From JASGDC01 sp047608145 (GTDB lineage: Bacteria > Actinomycetota > Actinomycetes > Actinomycetales > Micrococcaceae), in contig JASGDC010000039.1 of the NCBI GenBank assembly GCA_047608145.1, forward strand, positions 1-15,388: 15,388 nucleotides of DNA. The letters are read 5' to 3'. The notes under the pieces are model-generated. The model was not told the origin of the DNA and did no database searches. It worked only from the letters and a program-made list of their open reading frames with translations. A program made the translations under genes and the position numbers. Below are positions 1 to 7,331 of the stretch, piece after piece; position 1 is the stretch's first letter, and every line of letters begins with the position of its first letter.

Positions 1-86
1 AACAAATAGGGCCAAAAGAAATCGACAAATCATACCAAACAATCAGATACAAAGGAGGTGCAATCTGGGCCAACACAACCGAGTAA
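1..86 (+). CDS. 3' end of an unidentified gene (partial)
   Basis: The third forward frame is open from the left edge to a TAA at 84-86. It encodes about 27 residues with a protein-like composition, ending in KGGAIWANTTE. The frame offset by one base is also open further, so the choice rests only on composition. The gene is cut by the window edge and the family is not recognised. The AAAGGAGGTG string at 51-60 looks like a ribosome binding site but has no start codon after it and is better read as Lys-Gly-Gly codons of this frame. Confidence 0.35.
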   Translation, partial: QIGPKEIDKSYQTIRYKGGAIWANTTE

Positions 87-140
87 CACACTCGAACCAA
101 CAACACATTATGGCCTATAAGTCAAAAAGTCAGATATAGC

Positions 141-172
141 AAAACCCCTACTCCACTAGAGGAATAAGGGTT
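141..172 (-). terminator. Intrinsic terminator after the CAU tRNA
   Basis: A 12-bp stem (143-154 with 161-172, two or three G-U pairs on the RNA) closes a 6-nt loop. On the minus strand it is followed by a run of four T. It lies just beyond the 3' end of the leftward tRNA and ends that transcript. Confidence 0.8.
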
Positions 173-178
173 ACATTG

Positions 179-252
179 TGGGACCAGCGGGACTTGAACC
201 CGCGACCAATGAATTATGAGTTCACTGCTCTAACCAACTGAGCTATGGTCCC
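179..252 (-). tRNA. tRNA with CAU anticodon (elongator Met, or Ile2)
   Basis: The reverse strand folds as a complete 74-nt cloverleaf: 7-bp acceptor stem GGGACCA/TGGTCCC, D-arm GCTC/GAGC, a 5-bp anticodon stem (first pair G-U) around loop CTCATAA, T-arm GCGGG/CCCGC with TTCAAGT, and discriminator A. The anticodon is CAT. The first acceptor pair is G-C, so this is not the initiator type. CAU is read either by elongator tRNA-Met or, after lysidine modification by TilS, by tRNA-Ile2, and I cannot separate these by eye. No CCA is encoded, so it must be added after transcription. It lies 52 bp beyond the glycosyltransferase gene and has its own terminator. Confidence 0.93.
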
Positions 253-273
253 AACCTAGTCAAAAACGACCTA

Positions 274-302
274 AGTATAACTTTACCGACCTTTGGGCAT
301 TA
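274..302 (-). promoter_or_regulatory. Probable promoter of the CAU tRNA
   Basis: A TATACT -10 box (minus strand of 274-279) sits 21 bp before the tRNA 5' end, giving a start near 266. No good -35 hexamer is seen at 16-18 bp. The 11-mer AAAGTTATACT here recurs exactly upstream of the dgt-like gene (minus strand around 7496-7506), which supports a real promoter element. Confidence 0.4.
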
Positions 303-304
303 TT

Positions 305-1372
305 TCAAAATACGAGCCCTAGGACTGTTAACAATTTCTGTGCTGATTTATCCCAACCAAACTTTTCACTCTGAGCAAGCCCTTTTTTACGTTGATCTTC
401 CCACAAACGTTGATCTTGCAACCAGTGCAATTGCTCCATAAAAGCAAGTTCAGTCGTATTATCTGCAAATAATGCCGCATCCTGTGCAATTTCATGAAAT
501 ATTGGGATATCACTGCATACTACTGGTGTACCAACTTGCATAGCTTCGATAATCGGAATTCCAAATCCTTCAGCTTTGGATGCGGTAACTGCCGCAAAGG
601 CGTTACCGAGAATATCGTGATATTCCTCATCACTAACGCCATTATCAAAGATAAGCTGTTTAGGATTATCAGCTAAGTGGATTAATTGTTTCTTGACTTT
701 GCTACTACTCTTGCTTAGTAATCTTAATTTAAATTTAGGAAGATGATTAATAGCTTTAACTAGTAGCTCCACATTTTTATATGGAATGAATGACCCCATA
801 TAAACTAACTCATTCTTACGCTGAGCAAATGGAACTTGTGGAGGTTCTACTCTGTCAACAGCGTTATAAACCACTTCAACTGGCTTATTAGTTAGCCTAT
901 GTTTCTCAATTTCTGCTTTACTAGTTTCACTGACAGTAACTACAGCATCAGCAGAGTTTAACAGCAACCTTTGTGGAAAATATGCTTTATGATATAGTAA
1001 CCAAATTGCTCTGATATGTGGCGCAAAATCCTTAGGTGGCTCTGGATGTTCATAATAAATTAAATCATGCAAAGTGAGAACTGCTGGAAACTTCTTTCCT
1101 CTTAATCCCACTGTCTGCATAGGGGAATAAAAAACATCGGGATTTATTTCATTAAGTTTCCTTGCACTGAAAGGCTCTTTCGGGCTTGTTGGAGCATGAA
1201 ACATGTGGAATTTTGCATCGTTTGGAAGCTTTGCCTTTTGCTTTTCATCATGAATTAATAATTCCAAAGGGTGGAGCTTATGCAATTCATTAATTATGCA
1301 TTCTGAATAACGACTAATGCCATCATAGCCATCAGTCTTTACATAACGGGCATCGACAAGAATGCGCTTCAT
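305..1372 (-). CDS. GT4 family glycosyltransferase (GT-B fold)
   Basis: A retaining glycosyltransferase of family 4, which moves a sugar from a nucleotide donor to a glycan or lipid acceptor at the inner membrane face; the acceptor cannot be told. The N-terminal acceptor domain begins KRILVDARY and contains LTLHDLIYY. The C-terminal donor domain contains VYMGSFIPYKNVELL (around residue 195) and the E-x7-E donor motif EGFGIPIIE (Glu268 and Glu276), followed by GTPVVCSDIP. At 355 aa it is a normal length for the family. I chose the ATG at 1372 over the TTG two codons upstream because AAGAGG at 1379-1384 is 6 bases from the ATG. The gene lies alone between two tRNA genes on the same strand, and the tRNA-Asn terminator ends only about 8 bp before its ribosome site, so it may depend on readthrough. 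No glycan cluster surrounds it. Confidence 0.88.
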   Translation of the reverse strand: MKRILVDARYVKTDGYDGISRYSECIINELHKLHPLELLIHDEKQKAKLPNDAKFHMFHAPTSPKEPFSARKLNEINPDVFYSPMQTVGLRGKKFPAVLTLHDLIYYEHPEPPKDFAPHIRAIWLLYHKAYFPQRLLLNSADAVVTVSETSKAEIEKHRLTNKPVEVVYNAVDRVEPPQVPFAQRKNELVYMGSFIPYKNVELLVKAINHLPKFKLRLLSKSSSKVKKQLIHLADNPKQLIFDNGVSDEEYHDILGNAFAAVTASKAEGFGIPIIEAMQVGTPVVCSDIPIFHEIAQDAALFADNTTELAFMEQLHWLQDQRLWEDQRKKGLAQSEKFGWDKSAQKLLTVLGLVF

Positions 1373-1386
1373 AAGCAACCTCTTAC

Positions 1387-1418
1387 AATAAAAGCCTTAG
1401 TCCACACGAACTAAGGCT
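1387..1418 (-). terminator. Terminator after tRNA-Asn
   Basis: A perfect 8-bp stem, AGCCTTAG (1393-1400) with CTAAGGCT (1411-1418), encloses a 10-nt loop and is followed on the minus strand by TTTATT. It is 8 bp beyond the tRNA 3' end and just before the glycosyltransferase gene. Confidence 0.75.
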
Positions 1419-1425
1419 AAAATCG

Positions 1426-1498
1426 CTCTCCCGACTGGGCTCGAACCAGTGACCCTTCGATTAACAGTCGAATGCTCTGCCAACTGAGCTACGGGAGA
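1426..1498 (-). tRNA. tRNA-Asn (GUU)
   Basis: The reverse strand gives a full 73-nt cloverleaf: acceptor TCTCCCG/CGGGAGA, D-arm GCTC/GAGC, anticodon stem TTCGA/TCGAA with loop CTGTTAA, T-arm CTGG/CCAG with TTCGAGC, and discriminator G, as expected for asparagine. The anticodon is GTT. CCA is not encoded. Its D-arm to T-stem portion (1450-1479) is copied exactly at 1573-1602. Confidence 0.96.
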
Positions 1499-1509
1499 AT
1501 ACTTTATAT

Positions 1510-1539
1510 AGTGTAGCACTCATTTTTTATTTATGCCAA
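1510..1539 (-). promoter_or_regulatory. Promoter of tRNA-Asn
   Basis: On the minus strand TTGGCA (1534-1539) and TACACT (1510-1515) are 18 bp apart. The predicted start near 1503 leaves a short 5' leader before the tRNA. Confidence 0.6.
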
Positions 1540-1572
1540 ATTTTTCACACAAGAAATTTTAGGCTAATTAAA

Positions 1573-1602
1573 TGACCCTTCGATTAACAGTCGAATGCTC
1601 TG
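1573..1602 (-). repeat. Exact 30-bp copy of the middle of tRNA-Asn
   Basis: These 30 bases are identical to 1450-1479, which run from the end of the D-arm through the whole anticodon arm and variable loop to the first base of the T-stem of tRNA-Asn. Identity stops sharply at both ends. The copy has no acceptor or T-arm and cannot be a tRNA. It lies in the same orientation, 93 bp upstream of the intact copy and 9 bp past the stop codon of the YdcF-like pseudogene. It may be a trace of tRNA-targeted integration or of a rearrangement. Confidence 0.9.
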
Positions 1603-1611
1603 AATTCATAT

Positions 1612-2234
1612 TTATGAGCTAAATTGTGGGTTAGCTTCCCTAACTGACTCAGGGAAAACTTGTTTTAATTCTGTAAAAGCTCTCATCGCTTCATCTGGTA
1701 TATCAACATGGGTTAGAAAATTCTTTCCTTTGGGGCCATAGCCATTTTCATCATCTTGCAAACGTGGAACCTCTCCCATCAACAAACTGATATAACGTTC
1801 CACTCTCCACATGCTATGAATTTTATGTTTATATTCTAAAACACCTTTATTTTCTACCACTTCTGCCTTATAAGTAGCGAAATTTATGATTCTAGTTTCT
1901 CTAGGAACACACTTCCGTAATATGGCATCCATCCGATGCTGCATAGTAGCATCTTGTGCGATGATAATACTATTAAAGCTAATATTGTTAATTTCTAACA
2001 ATTTAAGAAGATTAGTTATATTATTGCCACAATTTGTTGAGTTAGTTTCTAGGTAATCAACCTCAAGATTATATTTATACTTCAAGTATTGTGCAAATAT
2101 TTCAGCTTCACTGAGTTGTTTTGCTGGCAGTTCAGAAATTTCTCGCTGGATTTCCTCTTGTAAAGTGGCGGTGGTATGTCCATAACCACCAACTATTACA
2201 TACTTTTAGCAACTTTATCTTTGACAGTAACCAC
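1612..2234 (-). pseudogene. YdcF/DUF218 family protein, frameshifted C-terminal remnant
   Basis: The intact part reads as the C-terminal two thirds of a YdcF/SanA-like (DUF218) protein. It begins KYVIVGGYGHTTATL near 2205, then EAEIFAQYL, LETNSTNCGNNIT, IIIAQDATMQHRMDA and GYGPKGKNF, ending in a TAA at 1612. An in-frame TAA at 2206-2208 stands immediately before it. The preceding residues (VTVKDKVAKSM) continue in the frame shifted by one base across an AAAA run, and that frame is itself closed by a TAG at 2235-2237. The N-terminal part with the usual first motif is absent. There is no start codon with a ribosome site in the open part; a TTG at 2085 would discard a conserved motif. Members of this family are envelope proteins of uncertain biochemical role. 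I take this as a decayed gene, though a sequencing error could explain the frameshift alone. Confidence 0.75.
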
Positions 2235-2280
2235 CTATCTACCCTACATTTTGCAGAGAAGAGAGCTTATTTTGGAAACG

Positions 2281-2314
2281 AAAAAAGAGGACTATAGGTT
2301 TCCCTATGCCCTCT
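2281..2314 (-). terminator. Terminator of the VOC-GPx unit
   Basis: On the minus strand AGAGG..ATAGG, a GAAA tetraloop and CCTAT..CCTCT form a 10-bp stem with a small internal loop, followed by TTTTT. It lies 19 bp past the glutathione peroxidase stop codon. Confidence 0.85.
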
Positions 2315-2332
2315 AATTATTTAAAACTGTAA

Positions 2333-2893
2333 TTAGTCTTTTTCCTCTGCCTTAAGCTCCTTGGAAATTACTTCCTTCAAATCTTCTGGCGTTACTGTTG
2401 ATGAGTAACGATGTGTTACATTACCTTCAGTATCAATTAAGAACTTAGTGAAATTCCACTTGATTGAACCTGGCTCGTCAACATAAGGATTCATTGGGCC
2501 AATGCGGTATACGAATTCTTCAATTGCTACCTTATCACCTTCATCATTTGGCTTTTCTTCACGCAACCACTTGTAAACTGGTGCTGTATCTTTACCGTTT
2601 ACATCTATTTTTCCAAAGCGTGGGAACTCAGTTCCATAAGTAATGCGACAGAAACTATCAATTTCTGAAACATCCCCTGGAGCTTGTTCATTGAATTGGT
2701 TACATGGAAAGTCCAGAATCTCAAAACCTTCGTCATTGAACTCTTTGTAAAGTTCTTCTAGACCCTCATACTGTGGGGTAAACCCACACTTAGTCGCAGT
2801 ATTTACGACCAAAAGTACTTTCCCTTTATATTCCTCAAGAGAAACTTTTTTGCCGTCTTGGTCTTTAACTGAAAAATCATAAAATGTTGTCAT
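2333..2893 (-). CDS. Glutathione peroxidase family (thiol peroxidase)
   Basis: A cytoplasmic thiol peroxidase of the GPx family that reduces hydrogen peroxide and organic hydroperoxides. Cys-type bacterial members usually take electrons from thioredoxin. The peroxidatic Cys36 lies in NTATKCGFTPQY; FPCNQFNEQAPG supplies Cys64 and the tetrad Gln70; WNFTKFLID near the C-terminus supplies Trp and Asn. Cys64 is in the position of the usual resolving cysteine region. The product is 186 aa. I chose the ATG at 2893 because GGAGGT (2901-2906) is 7 bases upstream; the upstream in-frame ATG at 2914 lacks a site and overlaps this one. The VOC gene lies 63 bp upstream on the same strand and a terminator follows, suggesting a two-gene unit for oxidative or electrophile stress. 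No signal peptide is seen. Confidence 0.93.
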   Translation of the reverse strand: MTTFYDFSVKDQDGKKVSLEEYKGKVLLVVNTATKCGFTPQYEGLEELYKEFNDEGFEILDFPCNQFNEQAPGDVSEIDSFCRITYGTEFPRFGKIDVNGKDTAPVYKWLREEKPNDEGDKVAIEEFVYRIGPMNPYVDEPGSIKWNFTKFLIDTEGNVTHRYSSTVTPEDLKEVISKELKAEEKD

Positions 2894-2956
2894 GGTAATT
2901 ACCTCCACTTCCATCTTATTACAGATAGCTAAGAACTGATATGAAAATTTAGAAAA

Positions 2957-3346
2957 TTAATATGAAGGCTGCCATAACTGAATAGGATTTCCTTCTGGGT
3001 CTGTTATCGAAGCAAAGGTACCCATTGGATAGTTTTCTGAATCTTTATATACCTTAATATCGTTCTTCTCTAGGTTTGCAATCATCTCATCAAGATTATC
3101 GACACGGAAATTGAGTCCCCAGTTTTTACCGTTACCAATCTCATTATCCTCACCGTACACAATACCTAAACCAGATTTAGCTGCAAATGGCTGAAATGCA
3201 GTAACACCTGATTCCTGTATCCAAGGTTGATCATCCATACTTGTAAGAACCTTAGCAATTCCAAGGAATTTTTCATACCATTCTGCTAATTTTTCTGGAT
3301 CTTTGGCTATGAAGAAAAATCCACCAAAACCTGTTACTTTCGCCAT
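2957..3346 (-). CDS. VOC superfamily (glyoxalase/bleomycin-resistance fold) protein
   Basis: A 129-aa protein of the vicinal oxygen chelate fold, with two paired beta-alpha-beta-beta-beta modules: GFGGFFFIAKDPEKLAEWYE at the N-terminus and GLNFRVDNLDEMI followed by DPEGNPIQLWQP at the C-terminus. Enzymes of this family bind a metal through His/Gln/Glu residues at fixed strand positions. Here those places hold Phe (FFFIA), Asn (GLNF) and Gln (IQLW), so the usual metal site seems lost or changed and catalysis is uncertain. The ATG at 3346 follows GAGGTAG at about 6 bases. It probably shares a transcript with the peroxidase 63 bp downstream and diverges from the PEBP gene. Confidence 0.85.
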   Translation of the reverse strand: MAKVTGFGGFFFIAKDPEKLAEWYEKFLGIAKVLTSMDDQPWIQESGVTAFQPFAAKSGLGIVYGEDNEIGNGKNWGLNFRVDNLDEMIANLEKNDIKVYKDSENYPMGTFASITDPEGNPIQLWQPSY

Positions 3347-3420
3347 AAGCTACTACCTCAAATCTTTATGTTTATCCCATGTAAGAATACCACTGTCACC
3401 CAATGTCCACTGTTGTATCT

Positions 3421-3437
3421 ACACACTATTAGTGTGT
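3421..3437. promoter_or_regulatory. 17-bp palindrome, candidate operator
   Basis: ACACACTATTAGTGTGT is a perfect palindrome with 8-bp arms and one central base. It lies in the 174-bp divergent region between the VOC and PEBP genes, 9 bp from a second palindrome. A dimeric regulator could bind here; no regulator gene is adjacent. Confidence 0.45.
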
Positions 3438-3446
3438 TGTTTTGAA

Positions 3447-3464
3447 TAGAATATCCATATTCTA
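3447..3464. promoter_or_regulatory. 18-bp palindrome, candidate operator
   Basis: TAGAATATCCATATTCTA has perfect 8-bp arms around a CC centre. Each arm contains a TATTCT hexamer readable as a -10 box on either strand; on the plus strand TTGTTT (3437-3442) lies 16 bp before it. A repressor bound here could cover both divergent promoters. Confidence 0.45.
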
Positions 3465-3520
3465 AGTTAAGATTACAAGTAATTGCACAAAATAGTGCTA
3501 AGTAATAGCTAAGGATTATC

Positions 3521-4093
3521 ATGGGACTTCTTGAGCAACTTGTTACACCCCTAGGTAAGGCACTGAAGAATAAACGTCCAGGCACAAAAAGCTCATACCA
3601 ACATCGTACTGAATTACAGGCAATTGGGACTATTGAATTAAACAGTGACTCATTTCCTAATGGCGTAGCAATTCCAGATAAACATGCTGGCAAAGGTCGC
3701 GGAGAAAACCTCTCACCAGAATTTCACTGGTCAAAGCTCCCTGAAAGTACAAAGCAATTAATGTTTGTAATGGAAGACATTGATGTGCCTTTTGAAAAGC
3801 CGATACTGCATTTCTTAGCTTTCTTTTCCCTTGACGTTAAAGATTTACCAGAAGGCGCGTTAACTTCTGATAATTCAACAATTACTTTCATATCTGACCG
3901 TAAAAAACGAAAACAATACAATGGTCCACGAGCATTACCTGGCCATGGTACCCATCGTTATCTATTCCATTTATATGCTTTAGATAAAGAAATTGGGATT
4001 ACTGACAAACATAATAATATTGAGACTATTTTACCTGAAGTTAACGAACATGTATTAGCTTCAGGACACTATGCTGGCACTCAAATTGGCTAA
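3521..4093 (+). CDS. PEBP family protein (YbhB/YbcL, Raf kinase inhibitor-like)
   Basis: A 190-aa member of the phosphatidylethanolamine-binding protein family, small anion- or ligand-binding proteins that are cytoplasmic or periplasmic in bacteria and have no settled function. The marks are LSPEFHWSKLP (64-74), MEDIDVP (84-90; the usual DPDxP has become DIDVP), His97 in ILHFLAF, and GTHRYLFHLYALD. The PPxGxHRY stretch has become LPGHGTHRY. There is a 35-residue basic N-terminal extension (LGKALKNKRPGTK) but no signal peptide. AAGGA lies 5 bases before the ATG. It is a lone rightward gene, divergent from the VOC-GPx pair and convergent with dnaG, with no clear terminator in the 88 bp that follow. 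Confidence 0.9.
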   Translation: MGLLEQLVTPLGKALKNKRPGTKSSYQHRTELQAIGTIELNSDSFPNGVAIPDKHAGKGRGENLSPEFHWSKLPESTKQLMFVMEDIDVPFEKPILHFLAFFSLDVKDLPEGALTSDNSTITFISDRKKRKQYNGPRALPGHGTHRYLFHLYALDKEIGITDKHNNIETILPEVNEHVLASGHYAGTQIG

Positions 4094-4181
4094 ATAAATA
4101 TCTAGATTTCATGCTTGAGAGTGATTTCTTTATATGCAGAATCATTCCACTATTCAAATCTCTTGAGTTACTTATCTAAAG

Positions 4182-6056
4182 CTAAGTATTATAAAGTAAA
4201 CCACGACGTTCAATTTCGATATCAATAAGCTCTGTTTGGATTTCTTTAAGCTCTTGTGTAGAGGCAATGGGCCCTAAACGACTCATCCGCATTTGCGCAT
4301 CGGCCTTTGCCCTATCTAATTCTAATACCTTTAATCTAATTATCATTGCTTGACAGTAACCAGCCAACTCAGCTTCAGTGCCTGCCGGTATATCTCGCAT
4401 TGTAAGCTCACCTACTAAAGGCACAAGAACTCCAGGAACTTCTGTACGAATCTTATTAATCCATTCGTTGACACCTACATTATCAAAAATTGCTTTACGA
4501 ATTGCATTTGCAATTTCAGCATATGCTTCGACTTCAAATACACTGGTTAAGAATAGATTTTTTGTTTCTTCGGTTATCATCTCAGGGTGTTGAACCATAA
4601 CTTCTAAAGCTTCACGTTCCACTTGTGCGGCTTTGTCTTGTGGATCTGGACGTTTATAAGTTTTTGTTGGTGGTTCTTCTTCTATTGTTGAAACTGGTGT
4701 CGGTTCTGGTTCTTGACGCATCGGAGTGGGTGCAGGTGCAGGGTTTAAGCGCATTTGGCGTTCAACATCTTGCACATCAACACCTAACCAACCCGCCACT
4801 TTTCGCACATAAGCTGGTCGCACCATCGGATCTTTAATTCTATTAAGAATTGGTGCTAGACCACGAAGCGCAGTTGAACGTTGCTCTACCGTATCAACCT
4901 GGTATTTATCAAACTCCGTCTTTAATTTAAATTCAAATAATGGCGTTTTTGAAGCTAATAATTCTTGCAAAGCCTCATTACCTTTTTTTAATCGCAAATC
5001 ACAAGGGTCCATACCAGCTTTTGCGACAGCTACATATGTTTGTGCAGCAAAATTCTGATCTTCTTCAAAAGCTTTTTCAGCGGCCTTCTTACCAGCTTCA
5101 TCACCATCAAAAGTGAAAATTACTTCAGCATTTGGTGCATCAGCCATTAATCTACGAATAACGCGCACATGATCATTACCAAAAGCTGTACCACAAGTCG
5201 CAACAGCAGTATCAATACCAGCTGCATGGCATGCCATCACATCTGAATAGCCTTCTACCACTACTACTTGCTTTTTCATAGCAATAGGTTTCTTTGCTTT
5301 ATCTAAACCATATAAAACTTGAGACTTTTTATAGACCTTAGTGCCATTGGTATTAAGATATTTTGGGCCAGAATCATCATCATAAAGTTTACGAGCACCA
5401 AAACCTAAAACTTGTCCAGAACCATCTTTAATCGGCCAAATCAAACGCCCACGAAATTTATCGATGGCACCACGTTGTCCCATTGAAATTAGACCAGCTT
5501 CATCTAGTAACTTTTCGTCATATCCACGACCTCTTAAATGTTTGATAAGGTTATCCCAGCCTTTTGGCGAATAACCAATCTCATATGAATTAATAAATTC
5601 TGGTTTGAAACCTTTTTCAAGTAAAAAGATCCGAGCTTGCTGTGCTTCAGGAGTTATCAATTTTGAAACAAAATATTCAGCAGCAGCTTTATTTACAGCT
5701 AATATTTGCTGTCTAGAGCTACCACCCATGTTTTGCTTATCAAATGAGCCTTCTTCATATTGCACCTGCACACCATATTTTGTAGCTAGTTCTTCTACTG
5801 CTTCAGAAAATGAAAGCTGCTCAGTCTTCATTAAAAACGAAAAGACATCTCCGCCTTCACCACAACCAAAACAATGGTAGTAACCTGCTTGTGGTTTCAC
5901 AGTAAAAGATGGGGTCTTCTCATCATGAAATGGGCACAGACCTTTCCAGGCGCCTACTCCGGCAGTTCTAAGAGTGACTGTCTCCTCGACAATAGCTTTG
6001 AGGTCCGCTCGTTGTCTTACTTCCTCGACTACGTCACGTTTGATAAATCCTGGCAT
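4182..6056 (-). CDS. dnaG: DNA primase DnaG
   Basis: Synthesises the RNA primers for lagging-strand and origin replication together with the DnaB helicase. The 624-aa product has the CHC2 zinc finger (Cys41, His44, Cys62, Cys65 in CPFHDEKTPSF and YYHCFGCGEGGDVFSF), the primase core (FRGRLIWPI, about 201-209), and the TOPRIM domain with Glu268 in VVVVEGYSDVM and Asp317/Asp319 in FTFDGDEAGKKAA. A Pro-rich linker (APAPTPMRQEPEPTP, after about 435) leads to the C-terminal helicase-interaction region. Length and order match actinobacterial DnaG. It starts 21 bp after the stop of the dgt-like gene and is probably co-transcribed with it; the site before the ATG (AGGTTAG) is weak and rather far, which suits translation within an operon. 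I see no convincing terminator between it and the convergent PEBP gene. Confidence 0.98.
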   Translation of the reverse strand: MPGFIKRDVVEEVRQRADLKAIVEETVTLRTAGVGAWKGLCPFHDEKTPSFTVKPQAGYYHCFGCGEGGDVFSFLMKTEQLSFSEAVEELATKYGVQVQYEEGSFDKQNMGGSSRQQILAVNKAAAEYFVSKLITPEAQQARIFLLEKGFKPEFINSYEIGYSPKGWDNLIKHLRGRGYDEKLLDEAGLISMGQRGAIDKFRGRLIWPIKDGSGQVLGFGARKLYDDDSGPKYLNTNGTKVYKKSQVLYGLDKAKKPIAMKKQVVVVEGYSDVMACHAAGIDTAVATCGTAFGNDHVRVIRRLMADAPNAEVIFTFDGDEAGKKAAEKAFEEDQNFAAQTYVAVAKAGMDPCDLRLKKGNEALQELLASKTPLFEFKLKTEFDKYQVDTVEQRSTALRGLAPILNRIKDPMVRPAYVRKVAGWLGVDVQDVERQMRLNPAPAPTPMRQEPEPTPVSTIEEEPPTKTYKRPDPQDKAAQVEREALEVMVQHPEMITEETKNLFLTSVFEVEAYAEIANAIRKAIFDNVGVNEWINKIRTEVPGVLVPLVGELTMRDIPAGTEAELAGYCQAMIIRLKVLELDRAKADAQMRMSRLGPIASTQELKEIQTELIDIEIERRGLLYNT

Positions 6057-6077
6057 ATTACAATTCTAACCTGTACA

Positions 6078-7331
6078 TCAAGAGCAAAGTTTCTGATGTA
6101 AATGTATTGCAGACCAATCAGTTAAAGAAGCAACTTGATCTATAACTACTCGCTTAGCTTGTTTCTCATCATTTGCAACTTGATAGTTTTCTTTAAACTG
6201 CTGCTCAAGATGTTGTTCCACCGTATCACAAAAGACTTCCACCAATTCTTTGAGTATCTTACGCTGTTCTTTATAAACTGGCTTACTATCTTCCTTAACC
6301 ATCACGAAACTAGTAGTTATTCCTTTTAATACTGCAATCTCATCAACAGTATTAGGTGGCACAATTAACTCAGCATTATAACGAGTTAAATTCTCTGCCC
6401 CATACTCACTGCGAGTTGCAAGTAGTGCGGCTTGAGTAAAACGACCAATTAACTGGCTAGTCATGTTTTTTAGCTTTGCTGCATCTTTATGTGCTAAACC
6501 ATTTTTAGTTGCAGTTACCTTCGCCCAATATGGTTTACTCTCAAGACTCGCAAGTGCCATTTCTAATTGTTCATCACTTGCTTCTGGTAAATACCACTCT
6601 TGAGTATAACGAATAATATTTGCACGAACTTCAGGATTATGCAGGGCTGTTAAATCTATCTTTCCTGCTGTAACTGCATCTTCAACATCATGAACTGAAT
6701 ATGCAATATCATCAGATAAATCCATCACTTGAGCTTCTATTGGAGTTTTTTGATCCTTACGATCTCCTCGTAACCAATCAAAAACTTCAGTGTCGTCTTC
6801 ATAAATCCCAAATTTGTGAGTCTGCTTACCATTCTTTATCGGCGCATCTTTTAACTGCCAAGGATATTTGCAAGCAGCATCAAGAGTCGCTCTAGTTAAA
6901 TTAAGTCCGGCAGCTTTACCAGTTTCAGTATAAGACTTTGGCTCTAACCGAACTAGTAATCGCATAGTTTGTGCGTTACCTTCAAAACCACCAATATCTT
7001 TAGATACTTCATTCAAAGCCGTCTCACCATTATGTCCAAAAGGTGGATGACCTAAATCATGAGCGAGACAAGCGCTATCAACGACATCTTGGTCACAACC
7101 TAATGAGGAGGCTAGCTCTCTACCAAGCTGCGCTACTTCCAAACTATGAGTTAGCCGAGTACGCACAAAATCGTCAGAACCTGCAGTGACCACTTGAGTC
7201 TTAGCTCCTAGCCTGCGCAATGCTGATGAGTGCAGAATTCGGGCACGATCACGCTGAAATTCACTACGATGATGGGTGTGATGTACTTCAGGAACCCAAC
7301 GAGCACGATCTGCATCAATGTAATCTGTCAT
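6078..7331 (-). CDS. dgt: Deoxyguanosinetriphosphate triphosphohydrolase-like protein (HD domain)
   Basis: An HD-superfamily dNTPase of the dgtA-like group, which cleaves dNTPs to deoxynucleosides and triphosphate and so influences dNTP pools. The metal ligands are visible: His62 in LTHSLEVAQLGR, His91-Asp92 in LAHDLGHPPFGHNGE, and an Asp in DLSDDIAYSVHDVED. The N-terminal SALRRLGAKTQV and the C-terminal RFTQAALLATRSEYGAENL also belong to the family; 417 aa is normal. The ATG at 7331 is preceded by AAGGAAG at 4 bases. The gene sits directly before dnaG, an arrangement often seen in Actinobacteria. It appears to be expressed from a promoter near 7496 with a folded leader of about 158 nt. Confidence 0.95.
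   Translation of the reverse strand: MTDYIDADRARWVPEVHHTHHRSEFQRDRARILHSSALRRLGAKTQVVTAGSDDFVRTRLTHSLEVAQLGRELASSLGCDQDVVDSACLAHDLGHPPFGHNGETALNEVSKDIGGFEGNAQTMRLLVRLEPKSYTETGKAAGLNLTRATLDAACKYPWQLKDAPIKNGKQTHKFGIYEDDTEVFDWLRGDRKDQKTPIEAQVMDLSDDIAYSVHDVEDAVTAGKIDLTALHNPEVRANIIRYTQEWYLPEASDEQLEMALASLESKPYWAKVTATKNGLAHKDAAKLKNMTSQLIGRFTQAALLATRSEYGAENLTRYNAELIVPPNTVDEIAVLKGITTSFVMVKEDSKPVYKEQRKILKELVEVFCDTVEQHLEQQFKENYQVANDEKQAKRVVIDQVASLTDWSAIHLHQKLCS

Noticed and set aside
51..60. AAAGGAGGTG resembling a strong ribosome binding site
   Set aside because: No start codon follows at a usable distance; it reads as codons of the partial gene at the left edge.
3358..3693. Leftward 111-codon frame across the VOC-PEBP intergenic region
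   Set aside because: It covers the PEBP coding start antisense and both palindromes, has no recognisable motif and has no convincing start.
4094..4181. Terminator between the convergent PEBP and dnaG genes
   Set aside because: Only 5-bp imperfect inverted repeats without T-runs are present.
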